Shown: positions 14,363-21,738 of the stretch, in pieces | How the letters are laid out: each line of letters starts with the position of its first letter | Position numbering within the stretch: position 1 is the first letter of the stretch | DNA from: Acidobacteriota bacterium | GTDB lineage: Bacteria > Acidobacteriota > Terriglobia > Acidiferrales > UBA7541 | Reading direction: 5' to 3' | Assembly: GCA_003224085.1 (NCBI GenBank) | Contig: QHYK01000150.1 | Coordinates: 1 to 33,049, forward strand | Length of the DNA stretch: 33,049 nt | The notes under the pieces: generated by a model | The model's input: the letters and a program-made list of their open reading frames with translations, nothing else | What the model was told of the DNA's origin: nothing | Databases searched by the model: none | Made by a program: the position numbers and the translations under genes

Positions 14363-14842
14363 CTACGTTTTCGCCGCGATTTCACGCGCCATCAAATACA
14401 TCGCCGCAATTCCCGCCAGCAACACCCCGCTTTCGAGCGAGACGGAAAGGACATGAAGGCGCGTGAACTCGGCGAGCAGCGGACTATCGGCCGCCGTCGC
14501 CTGAATCGAGCCCATTTGGAGCCGCAGAGCCGCCATCTTCGCGCTCACCTTGTATTGCGAAATTGCCGTCAAAGCGATCATCAGCACCACGCCGAGCGCC
14601 GCGGGGGCGGCCAGGCTTGCGAACGTTTTCGTCCGCAGGAGCCGCGCAAGCAAAACGATGCATCCGCAGACGATGCCGCCGACGTGCATCACGTTGAGCG
14701 AATAACCGACCAAGGCCCCCGCCTGGTCGCGGCTGCCCAAAATCCGAAATGCACCCGGAGCAACCACAAAGCTGAGGAATACATCGCTCCCGAGCCATAG
14801 GCTCAAACCTAGAAACTCAATGGCACGAAGGAAGGTTGACAT
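14363..14842 (-). CDS. DUF4149-type membrane protein
   Basis: The 159-residue protein has four hydrophobic helices. It begins with FLRAIEFLGLSLWLGSDVFLSFVVAPGAF, the characteristic DUF4149 (TMEM205-like) start with WLG and a downstream F-x-AP motif. Helices follow at about 45-65 (NVMHVGGIVCGCIVLLARLL), 75-95 and 130-150. Members are small inner-membrane proteins of unknown function. It is monocistronic, with tRNA-Val 41 bases upstream on the same strand, so it could be read from the tRNA promoter. Confidence 0.65.
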   Translation of the reverse strand: MSTFLRAIEFLGLSLWLGSDVFLSFVVAPGAFRILGSRDQAGALVGYSLNVMHVGGIVCGCIVLLARLLRTKTFASLAAPAALGVVLMIALTAISQYKVSAKMAALRLQMGSIQATAADSPLLAEFTRLHVLSVSLESGVLLAGIAAMYLMAREIAAKT

Positions 14843-14883
14843 GCGGTGATTTTAGCTAGAATGGCTTGTGACGCAAAGAAAGA

Positions 14884-14960
14884 TGGTGGGCGACAAAGGA
14901 CTTGAACCTTTGACCTCTCCCGTGTGAGGGGAGCGCTCTAACCAACTGAGCTAGTCGCCC
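14884..14960 (-). tRNA. tRNA-Val (anticodon CAC)
   Basis: On the minus strand the 77-base gene has acceptor arms GGGCGAC/GTCGCCC, a D-arm AGCTCAGTTGGTTAGAGC, and the anticodon stem CTCCC/GGGAG around the loop CTCACAC (anticodon CAC, reading GUG). A T-arm with GGTTCAAGTCC follows. The 3' ACCA (discriminator A plus CCA) is encoded in the DNA. Confidence 0.95.
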
Positions 14961-14984
14961 GACGTTGCCAAGTGAGGCTAACGC

Positions 14985-15000
14985 GACGCCGCGAAGCGTC
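14985..15000. repeat. Degenerate GACGC..GCGTC palindrome
   Basis: GACGCCGCGAAGCGTC, upstream of the tRNA on its strand, resembles the GACCGCGAAGCGGTC units at 15070-15145 with small changes. It is probably a diverged member of the same family. Confidence 0.35.
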
Positions 15001-15069
15001 ATTTATCTTGTAGCAGGAAGGGCCTGAGTTTTCAATGGAAAGCCTAACCGCGAACCGGCTCATTAGACG

Positions 15070-15145
15070 GGTGACCGACAGCGGTTAATTGAAGAGGTGA
15101 CCGCGAAGCGGTCAATTGAAAGGGTGACCACGAAGCGGTCAACAC
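15070..15145 (+). repeat. Three tandem 26-27-base palindromic units before moxR
   Basis: Units start at 15070, 15096 and 15123. Each begins GGTGACC and contains the palindrome TGACCGCGAAGCGGTCA (units 1 and 3 carry mismatches), followed by ATTGAA. The third unit ends at the moxR ATG (15146), so the array forms the immediate 5' leader and replaces any normal Shine-Dalgarno. A related single copy is at 7203. Confidence 0.7.
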
Positions 15146-16093
15146 ATGCCAACCGCCACCGCCCAAGTTGTTTCGCAGCTCCAGCGCTCCATCGCTCGCG
15201 CCGTTTTTGGCAAGGAAGACGCCATCCAGCTCGCACTCATCACGCTCCTTGCGCGCGGCCACTTGTTGATTGAGGATGTTCCCGGCGTTGGCAAGACCAC
15301 ACTGGCGCAGGCGCTCGCGAAATCTTTTCATTGCAGCTTCCAGCGCATTCAATTCACCTCGGATTTGCTTCCGAGCGACGTCCTCGGCGTTAGCGTCTAC
15401 AATCCCGAGAACCGTGAGTTTGAGTTCCGTCCCGGTCCGATTTTCGCGAACGTCGTCCTTGCTGACGAAATCAACCGCACCACGCCGCGCACGCAATCCG
15501 CGCTTCTAGAAGCGATGAACGAGGCGCAGGTCAGTATGGATGGCAAAACGCAGCTGCTGCCGCAGCCGTTCTTTGTGGTGGCCACGCAGAATCCCGTCGA
15601 GCACCACGGCACGTACCCGCTGCCCGAATCGCAGCTCGACCGCTTCCTGATGCGCATCAAGATGGGTTACCCTTCGCATGAAACCGAGCGCGAAATCCTC
15701 CGCAAGCGCATCGGCGACGATCCGCTGCACTCGCTCGAGCCGGTTGCGGAACTGAGCGAAGTTTTAGCCATGCAGCAGGCGGTGAACCGCATCAACGTAG
15801 ATTCGAGCCTTCATGACTATGCACTTGAAATTGTCAATCGAACGCGCAAGACCGAGCAGCTTGCTCTGGGCGTCAGCCCGCGCGGCACATTGATGTTGCA
15901 GCGCGCCGCGCAAGCCCGCGCCTTCCTCGACGGCCGCGACTATTGCCTGCCGGACGATTTCAAGCACCTCGCCGTGCCCGTTTTTGCGCATCGCGTGGTG
16001 GCCAGTTCGCGGCACGCTTCGTTGCAGAAAAAATCGGAGACCACCGAGTCCGTGCTTCGCGAAATCGTCGAATCTGTTTCTGTGCCGCTGTGA
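15146..16093 (+). CDS. MoxR-type AAA+ ATPase
   Basis: The 315-residue protein has Walker A GVGKTT (residues 47-52), Walker B VVLADEIN with D107/E108, sensor-1 VVATQNP, and an arginine-bearing LPESQLDRF. These are all MoxR features. MoxR proteins act as chaperone-like ATPases assembling or activating enzyme complexes, usually encoded with a DUF58 protein and a transglutaminase-like membrane protein, as here. The downstream DUF58 gene starts 45 bases after its stop. There is no clear Shine-Dalgarno: the upstream sequence is a palindromic repeat array ending at the ATG. Confidence 0.92.
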   Translation: MPTATAQVVSQLQRSIARAVFGKEDAIQLALITLLARGHLLIEDVPGVGKTTLAQALAKSFHCSFQRIQFTSDLLPSDVLGVSVYNPENREFEFRPGPIFANVVLADEINRTTPRTQSALLEAMNEAQVSMDGKTQLLPQPFFVVATQNPVEHHGTYPLPESQLDRFLMRIKMGYPSHETEREILRKRIGDDPLHSLEPVAELSEVLAMQQAVNRINVDSSLHDYALEIVNRTRKTEQLALGVSPRGTLMLQRAAQARAFLDGRDYCLPDDFKHLAVPVFAHRVVASSRHASLQKKSETTESVLREIVESVSVPL

Positions 16094-16138
16094 GCTTGAT
16101 GTTTCCGGAAATGTGTCATTCCTTTTTGACCGTTAATC

Positions 16139-17500
16139 ATGGCTTTGATTCGATCCACTCTCGCGCAGTTCCTGGCCAAAGCCGACCTCCCAGCCGTTCG
16201 CGCTTTCTTTCTCTCTTTGACCGCCCTTTCTGGCGCTCTCCTTTTGGCGTTGTATTCCAGCGCGGCCGCGGAACTCGGCCAGCTTGTTCTCGCCAGCACT
16301 TCGGCGCTCGCCGCCCTAGCTATCGCTGGGTGGGTGGCCGTCACGCTGGTACCAGCGCTGGCTCGCCGTACGCCGCTGCGCTGGATCGGCTACAAAATCG
16401 AATACCGAATTTCTCGCGAGGGCTGGATCTATTTTGGAGGGCTGCTGCTCGTGGCGCTCGCGGCCCTCAACACTGGCAACAACCTGCTGTTCCTGATTCT
16501 CGCCAGCCTCATCGCCCTTATTCTCATGTCCGGGATTCTTTCTTCCATCAGCCTCTCTGGCGTGGAAATGCGGCTGGTTCTTCCGGAACACATTTTCGCC
16601 GGGCAGCAGGTACGCGCGGTCGTGGAGCTCGAAAATCAAAAACTCACGCTGCCCTCTTTCTCCTTGCGCGTCGAAGCGTTGCAGGAAAAAGGCGCCGCCG
16701 CTTCCGCCATCCTCGAGAAGCCGGTCTACTTTCCCTACCTCCCCAAGCGAGAAAGTCTCCCGCAAAGCGTTCCCATGACTTTTCAGCGCCGGGGCGTTTA
16801 TCGCCAGGATGCGTTCCGCATCGTCACTCGCTTTCCCTTCGGGTTTTTGCAAAAGTCGCGGCGATTGGAGCTGAAAACCGAAGCCTTGGTGTATCCATCG
16901 GTGGAAGTGACGGCAGAATACATGGCCGTGCTGCCAGTGCTTCAGGGAGCGCTCGAAAGCATTACCAGAGGGCGCGGTCAGGATTTGTACGCATTGCGCG
17001 ATTACGTCCACACGGACAGCGCGCGCCTGGTGCACTGGAAAGCGACGGCGCGTTCCGGTTCGCTGATCGTCCGGGAATTCACACGCGAAGAAGAGTCACG
17101 CATCTTGTTGGTGCTCGATCCTCATTCCGCAGCCGCAGAAAAACCTGCCGCTAATTCGCCATCAACACCAATCCAGATTGACGAGCGTTTCGAGCGCGCC
17201 GTGGCTCTTTGCGCCAACATCGCCTGGCATTTCTATCAGGCGAATGCGCTTCTGCAATTCCGCTGCGTCGGCATGGATACGCCGCTCGCCCCGGCGGAAA
17301 GGAACATCTTCGAAATCCTCGGTCACCTGGCCGTCGTGCAGCCGCTGCCGGTCGATCCGGAACAAAAGCTCATCGCCGAGTTGGCTTCCTGCCCGGAACT
17401 CTTCAAAATCATCGTGACCAGCCAGCCGCGCGGCTTTTTTCCCCACGCCGTCTGGAGCTCCTCCTACATCGTCTTCCTCGACGACCCGGTCTCCGGCTAA
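16139..17500 (+). CDS. DUF58 membrane-anchored protein
   Basis: The 453-residue protein has two N-terminal membrane regions (about residues 25-75, and 105-140 with LLLVALAALNTGNNLLFLILASLIALIL). A soluble part follows with the DUF58 signature GRGQDLYALRDYV, then DSARLVHWKATARSGSLIVREF (about 280-317). These proteins are the standard partners of MoxR ATPases, and the fold of the C-terminal part is von Willebrand A-like. The client of the system is unknown. It forms the second gene of the moxR cluster. A 322-base gap with a tandem repeat separates it from mutY. Confidence 0.88.
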   Translation: MALIRSTLAQFLAKADLPAVRAFFLSLTALSGALLLALYSSAAAELGQLVLASTSALAALAIAGWVAVTLVPALARRTPLRWIGYKIEYRISREGWIYFGGLLLVALAALNTGNNLLFLILASLIALILMSGILSSISLSGVEMRLVLPEHIFAGQQVRAVVELENQKLTLPSFSLRVEALQEKGAAASAILEKPVYFPYLPKRESLPQSVPMTFQRRGVYRQDAFRIVTRFPFGFLQKSRRLELKTEALVYPSVEVTAEYMAVLPVLQGALESITRGRGQDLYALRDYVHTDSARLVHWKATARSGSLIVREFTREEESRILLVLDPHSAAAEKPAANSPSTPIQIDERFERAVALCANIAWHFYQANALLQFRCVGMDTPLAPAERNIFEILGHLAVVQPLPVDPEQKLIAELASCPELFKIIVTSQPRGFFPHAVWSSSYIVFLDDPVSG

Positions 17501-17540
17501 CCTAAAAAACAGCTGAGAGAACAGAGAGAAAAGGCCTTGA

Positions 17541-17572
17541 TACCCGGATTCCAATATATCGAAATCCGAGTA
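17541..17572. repeat. Inverted repeat after the DUF58 gene
   Basis: TACCCGGATT and AATCCGAGTA pair at nine of ten positions around a 12-base AT-rich loop. It lies 40 bases past the DUF58 stop, so it may mark the end of the moxR-DUF58 transcript, although no T tract follows. Confidence 0.35.
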
Positions 17573-17704
17573 TGGGCAAGAATTCTCCGGCACCCTCTTA
17601 CTGTTGCCGTGGAAGCCGCTGCTTTCGTCGGGCTAGTGCGTCTTACGCAGGCGCCTCCGGGGCAGGGTAAGGATCCATCACAAATGATGCGCGAAGAGAT
17701 CATT

Positions 17705-17753
17705 GCGGCGTTGGGCGGCGTTGGGCGGCGTTGGGCGGCGTTGGGCGGCGTTG
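17705..17753 (+). repeat. Tandem 10-base repeat (TTGGGCGGCG, about 4.9 copies)
   Basis: Four perfect copies of TTGGGCGGCG (17711-17750) are flanked by partial copies on both sides. The unit length is not a multiple of three and the array is intergenic, 70 bases before the mutY start. Perfect identity suggests recent slippage and probable copy-number variation between strains. Confidence 0.9.
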
Positions 17754-17822
17754 ATACGGAGGTTCGCGGCACTCGCGTCATTAGGCACTCTTCCTTGAGT
17801 TGTGCGAGAATCGCGACGCGCC

Positions 17823-18956
17823 ATGCTGAAGGGACAGCAGTTCGCCTCATTTCGCAAACAACTGCTTGCCTGGTTTTGGCAATTCCAGCGCGACCTGCCT
17901 TGGCGGCGCACGCGCGACCCATACCATGTCTGGCTTTCCGAAATCATGCTGCAGCAGACGCGAGTCGCGGCGGTGATTCCCTACTACGAGCGATTTCTCG
18001 AGCGCTTCCCAAGTCTTCACGGATTGGCTGCCGCACCGGAGGAAGAAGTGCTGCGACGCTGGTCTGGGCTTGGTTACTACAGCCGCGCGCGCAACCTGCA
18101 AAAAGCGGCCCAGAAGATTGTTGCGGAGCACCGCGGCGAGTTCCCGGCGCGTCTGGAAGACGTGCTGGCGCTGCCGGGCATCGGAAATTACACGGCAGCA
18201 GCGATTTTGAGCATTGCGTTCGACCAAAAGCACGCTGTGGTCGACGGCAACGTCGCGCGTGTTCTTGCACGCCTAGGAGCCGTTCGCGGAGATCTGCGCG
18301 CTCGAGGGCGCTGGCAGGAATTGCAGGAATGTGCGGACGCGTATCTCGACCCAAAATCACCCGGCGACTGGAACCAGGCCATGATGGAACTCGGCGCTAC
18401 GCTTTGCGCGCCAAAATCGCCGCAGTGTCTTATCTGCCCCGTGGCCCAATTTTGCGAAGGCCGCAAATTGGGCATCGCGGAGGTTTTGCCGGAAAAGCGC
18501 AAAAAGCGCGCGACCGTGGAAATTCATCTGGCCGCGGCAGTTTTTGCCGATCAGCGCGGGCAGACGCTTCTGCTGCCTCCGCCGGAAAAGCGGAAGGGGC
18601 AGACCCCGTCCGATCACGTTCCGACGCTTGTTTCCAACTTGTGGCACTTCCCGACAATCCCTGTCTACGATGAGCCCGTCGCTGGGCTGCGCGGCTTTCT
18701 CGGCAAGCTTCGAATTCAAACGCAAAACGGCCAATTACATTTCCTTCCCGCGGACAAAGTTCGGCACACCGTGACGTATCGCTCCATCACCGTACAGCCA
18801 TTCCGTATCAACGTGAAGAAGCTGCCCAGGATCAAGGGCGCGGAAAAGGTTCCGCTGAGCGAGGTCACCGTTCTCCCCGTTTCGAACCTGACGCGAAAAG
18901 TCGCGCGAGCCGCATCAGGTCTAGCCTTTTCCAAGAAAAAAGCAAATTCCTCGTAG
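17823..18956 (+). CDS. mutY: A/G-specific adenine glycosylase MutY
   Basis: The 377-residue enzyme removes adenine mispaired with 8-oxoguanine. Seen in order are DLPWRRTRDPYHVWLSEIML (catalytic Glu in SEIMLQQT), HhH LPGIGNYTAAAI and catalytic Asp in VVDGNVARVL. The 4Fe-4S ligands are spaced Cys-x6-Cys-x2-Cys-x5-Cys (CAPKSPQCLICPVAQFC). A C-terminal NUDIX-like 8-oxoG recognition domain contains LWHFPTI. I prefer ATG 17823 to a GTG at 17802. It sits between the DUF58 and transglutaminase genes, which are usually adjacent, so it is an intruder in the moxR cluster. A tandem 10-mer array lies just upstream. Confidence 0.93.
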   Translation: MLKGQQFASFRKQLLAWFWQFQRDLPWRRTRDPYHVWLSEIMLQQTRVAAVIPYYERFLERFPSLHGLAAAPEEEVLRRWSGLGYYSRARNLQKAAQKIVAEHRGEFPARLEDVLALPGIGNYTAAAILSIAFDQKHAVVDGNVARVLARLGAVRGDLRARGRWQELQECADAYLDPKSPGDWNQAMMELGATLCAPKSPQCLICPVAQFCEGRKLGIAEVLPEKRKKRATVEIHLAAAVFADQRGQTLLLPPPEKRKGQTPSDHVPTLVSNLWHFPTIPVYDEPVAGLRGFLGKLRIQTQNGQLHFLPADKVRHTVTYRSITVQPFRINVKKLPRIKGAEKVPLSEVTVLPVSNLTRKVARAASGLAFSKKKANSS

Positions 18957-19062
18957 CCTTGTTTGGCGATCGGTAAGTCTCATAAGCGTTATCTGTTTGG
19001 GTGCCTTTCCAGCCGCGCGGAGCGGCGGCGGGGATTGCCGGTGCTAGGATCAGAGATCTGCC

Positions 19063-21321
19063 ATGTCCGCCACTGCCGCAACCCCAGCCGTACCCGCTTT
19101 GCCCGCGGGACGCTTTTTTCGCGCTTCCCTTTCCCTGCTCGTTCTTACATCGACCCTGACGCTGGCAAGCACCGGCAAGCTGGATTTTCTCACCTCCATC
19201 GTCGCTCCGCTCGCGGCATTGCATAAGGGCTACGGGTGGTGGCACGGGCGGCCCGCCGAACTCACGCAACGCCGCGCCACGTTGTGTTTGCTGGCGTATC
19301 TCGCGTTTTTCCCGGTGGATGCCTTTTTTCTGTCGCGATTTTTTGTCGGCGGCTCCTCGAATCCGCCGTTGTTTTCGCTGCTGCTGGCGGTGGTTCATTT
19401 CCTGATCGTGGCCATGCTGTTGCGCTTTTACAGCGCATCATCGGATCGTGATGCACTGTTTCTTTGCATGCTTTCGTTCGCCGCGATTCTGGCCGCGGCA
19501 ATTCTTACCGTCGACACGTTGTTCCTGACACTCTTTTTTCTATTTCTCTTGTGCGGAGTCTCGACCTTCAGCGCATTGGAATTGCGGCGCGGAGCCACCG
19601 GGGCTGCCTCGCCCCCTCCCGCGCGCTTGGAAACGGAACGCAAGCTCAATCGCGCCCTGAGTCTTGCAGCGTTCAGCGTGGCGATAGGAGCGATTCTCCT
19701 CGGAGGCATACTCTTCTTCTTCTTTCCCCGATTTAACGCGGGCTACCTGGGACGCGTCAGTTTCAACCCATCGCTCATGACTGGTTTCACGGAAGATGTC
19801 GAACTTGGCCAGATCGGGGAGATCAAAAAAAGCTCCACGGTGGTGATGCGCGTGGAGACCGGAAAGACGGTCGGATACGATCTGTTGCGGTGGAGAGGCA
19901 TCGCACTGGCCCATTTCGACGGAAAACGCTGGACCTCCAGTGCCGGGAACCCTCAAAGGCTGGGAACGAAGCCGGATGGCTGGATTCACATGCCGCAACC
20001 AGCCCAGAAAGAGAACACTTCGGGGCAGACCCTCAATTACACGGTCTTTCTCGAGCCCGTGGCCACGGACGCGATTTTCATTCCGGGACGGGTCTTGTCC
20101 CTGCAGGGAAATTTCAGCGGAGCAGCCTCAAATTCGTTCGCCGCTCTGCAGCGCAACTATCTGATTACCGACGCGACCGAGACGCTGCGAAACCCGTACC
20201 GAAACTTCGCGGCCATTCGCTATGCCGGGATTTCGCGCTTGCCGCCGCGTGATGCAATGAAGCTGCGCAGCGCTGGAAGCAACTATCCCGGTGACATTAC
20301 TCCGGCTTATTTGCAGCTCCCGGCCGCGCTCGACGCGCGCATTCCGGAGCTGGCCCGGCAAATCACAAAAAACGCGCAGACACCCTTCGACAAGGTGATG
20401 CGCCTCGAGAGCTACTTGCGCATACGCTACGCCTATACGCTGAACCTGACGGGAAAACCAGGACCGGATCCGCTGGCACACTTCTTGTTCGAGACGCGCG
20501 CCGGGCATTGCGAATATTTCGCCTCGGCCATGGCCATCATGGTTCGAACCCTAGGCATTCCTTCACGCGAAGTAAACGGGTTCTTGCCGGGAGAGTACAA
20601 CGACCTCGCGGGCGACTACATCGTGCGCGCGAGCGACGCGCATAGCTGGGTTGAGGTCTATTTTCCTGGAAATGGCTGGCAAGTCTTCGATCCAACGCCG
20701 TTCAGCATGGAAAGCGGAGGGGGATTTTTCACGCGGCTCGGGCTGTACATCGATTGGATGCAAATCACCTGGAACGAATGGGTGATCGGCTACGATTTCG
20801 CACACCAGGTGGGGCTGGCGCAGAACTTGCAGCGCGGCTCGAAAAATTGGGGCGAATCCGCGCGGGCTTGGTTCGACCGGAAGCAACAAGACGGAAAGCG
20901 CTGGCTAAAATCGTGGCAGGTGCAACATGGCTCGCTGGGATTCCTGTTGCCCGCAATGCTGGTCCTGCTGCTCGTGGCATTGCGTTACAACGTGCCGGCG
21001 GAAGTGCTTCGCCGCGTGCGGCTGTTCGTTCGAATTCGTGCAGCCAAGCCCGGGCGTTCCGATCCTCAGCTGGCCTCGCGACTGTACGGCGAATTGCTGC
21101 GGATGATGGCGCGGCGGGGGCTAATGCGTAGCGAAACCCAAACACCACTCGAATTCGCAGCAGCGGTGAGCTTGCCGCAGCTTGCCCCTGCCGTGCAGGA
21201 GTTCACACGGCTCTACGCTCTCGCGCGCTTTGGCGGCGCGCCGTGCGACTCGATGCGCCTTGGACAATTGCTCGCGGAGGTTCGCGCTACCTTACGCAGG
21301 CGTCCCCGGGCTTTCCATTAA
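19063..21321 (+). CDS. TgpA-like membrane transglutaminase
   Basis: The 752-residue protein has an N-terminal bundle of about six membrane helices (residues about 15-225, DUF3488/TgpA_N). A periplasmic domain follows, then a transglutaminase core with catalytic Cys483 (GHCEYF), His527 (DAHSWVEV) and Asp543 (FDPTP). A further helix at about 625-645 and a C-terminal DUF4129 segment (from about 665) complete the TgpA architecture. The core is the papain-like thiol fold acting on periplasmic proteins or peptidoglycan; the substrate is unknown. It completes the moxR-DUF58-TgpA set after mutY. The GATCAGAGATC upstream of the start matches an inverted-repeat family seen at 10854. Confidence 0.92.
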   Translation: MSATAATPAVPALPAGRFFRASLSLLVLTSTLTLASTGKLDFLTSIVAPLAALHKGYGWWHGRPAELTQRRATLCLLAYLAFFPVDAFFLSRFFVGGSSNPPLFSLLLAVVHFLIVAMLLRFYSASSDRDALFLCMLSFAAILAAAILTVDTLFLTLFFLFLLCGVSTFSALELRRGATGAASPPPARLETERKLNRALSLAAFSVAIGAILLGGILFFFFPRFNAGYLGRVSFNPSLMTGFTEDVELGQIGEIKKSSTVVMRVETGKTVGYDLLRWRGIALAHFDGKRWTSSAGNPQRLGTKPDGWIHMPQPAQKENTSGQTLNYTVFLEPVATDAIFIPGRVLSLQGNFSGAASNSFAALQRNYLITDATETLRNPYRNFAAIRYAGISRLPPRDAMKLRSAGSNYPGDITPAYLQLPAALDARIPELARQITKNAQTPFDKVMRLESYLRIRYAYTLNLTGKPGPDPLAHFLFETRAGHCEYFASAMAIMVRTLGIPSREVNGFLPGEYNDLAGDYIVRASDAHSWVEVYFPGNGWQVFDPTPFSMESGGGFFTRLGLYIDWMQITWNEWVIGYDFAHQVGLAQNLQRGSKNWGESARAWFDRKQQDGKRWLKSWQVQHGSLGFLLPAMLVLLLVALRYNVPAEVLRRVRLFVRIRAAKPGRSDPQLASRLYGELLRMMARRGLMRSETQTPLEFAAAVSLPQLAPAVQEFTRLYALARFGGAPCDSMRLGQLLAEVRATLRRRPRAFH

Positions 21322-21337
21322 CATTGCTTTCGCAGTG

Positions 21338-21679
21338 TCAAATCGCGGAGCCAAGGGTAAAGAATCGCCCATGACGAATAGCCACAGAAAAGGATGACCG
21401 GTCTGGTGGCATGAATCTTCCTTTCCTCAACACTCTTGTATACCCCTGGTTTCTCGCTCCCAACCACGGGACTGCCTTGTCCAAGACGGCGACTTCCCCA
21501 GTTGCTCCGACTCGGTGAGCTAACACCAGCTTCGTGCTCGGGTAAGGCTGAGTCTTGGTAGTCTTGGTTGTCAGCGCTGAGGCAAACGCAGGCTTGCCAT
21601 CACCATAGAAGTCATTATTATAGCGAGCCCATTCAAGGGTAGGAAGTCGGTTCCCATAACTCAAAGTATGGCCTGTCAC
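21338..21679 (-). CDS. Unrecognised protein-like ORF, possibly a 5'-truncated gene
   Basis: The 113-residue reading from GTG 21679 has balanced, non-shadow composition (TLSYGNRLPTLEWARYNNDF, then YPSTKLVLAHRVG, AVLDKAVPWLGARNQG). The open frame also continues upstream of the GTG in the same protein-like style (GLDPEGATEKGEQYFIKV) to about 21760, with no better start, running into the start of rimO on the other strand. This suggests a gene end whose beginning has been lost or replaced. The stretch is visibly lower in GC than its neighbours. I recognise no family. It opposes both flanking genes in direction. Confidence 0.4.
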   Translation of the reverse strand: MTGHTLSYGNRLPTLEWARYNNDFYGDGKPAFASALTTKTTKTQPYPSTKLVLAHRVGATGEVAVLDKAVPWLGARNQGYTRVLRKGRFMPPDRSSFSVAIRHGRFFTLGSAI

Positions 21680-21738
21680 CTTGATGAAATACTGTTCTCC
21701 CTTTTCCGTTGCGCCTTCGGGGTCAAGTCCGGTCGCGC

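Larger units (their letters stand above)
17501..17822 (+). other. Gap between DUF58 and mutY, possible short ORF
   Basis: An open frame starting at TTG 17537 reads IPGFQYIEIRVWARIL and on through AAAFVGLVRLTQ, QMMREEIIAALGG, a fairly protein-like run of about 60 residues before it enters the tandem 10-mers. Beyond 17823 the same frame is only the shadow of mutY. It may be a small gene or a decayed gene end. I do not recognise it. The gap also contains the inverted repeat at 17541 and the 10-mer array at 17705. Confidence 0.25.

Noticed and set aside
15070-15145. Possible CRISPR array
   Set aside because: Units are contiguous palindromes with no unique spacers and no cas genes are present.
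15943-17154. A 403-codon plus-strand open frame across moxR and DUF58
   Set aside because: It is out of frame with two well-supported genes and has Arg/Ser/Gly-rich shadow composition with no domain.
17705-17753. Possible CRISPR or origin iterons
   Set aside because: Ten-base perfect tandem units without spacers, no initiator gene or AT-rich region next to them.
17760-18673. Continuation of the 17537 frame through mutY
   Set aside because: From 17823 it is only the alternative frame of mutY; just the first 60 or so codons before the tandem repeat are considered possible.
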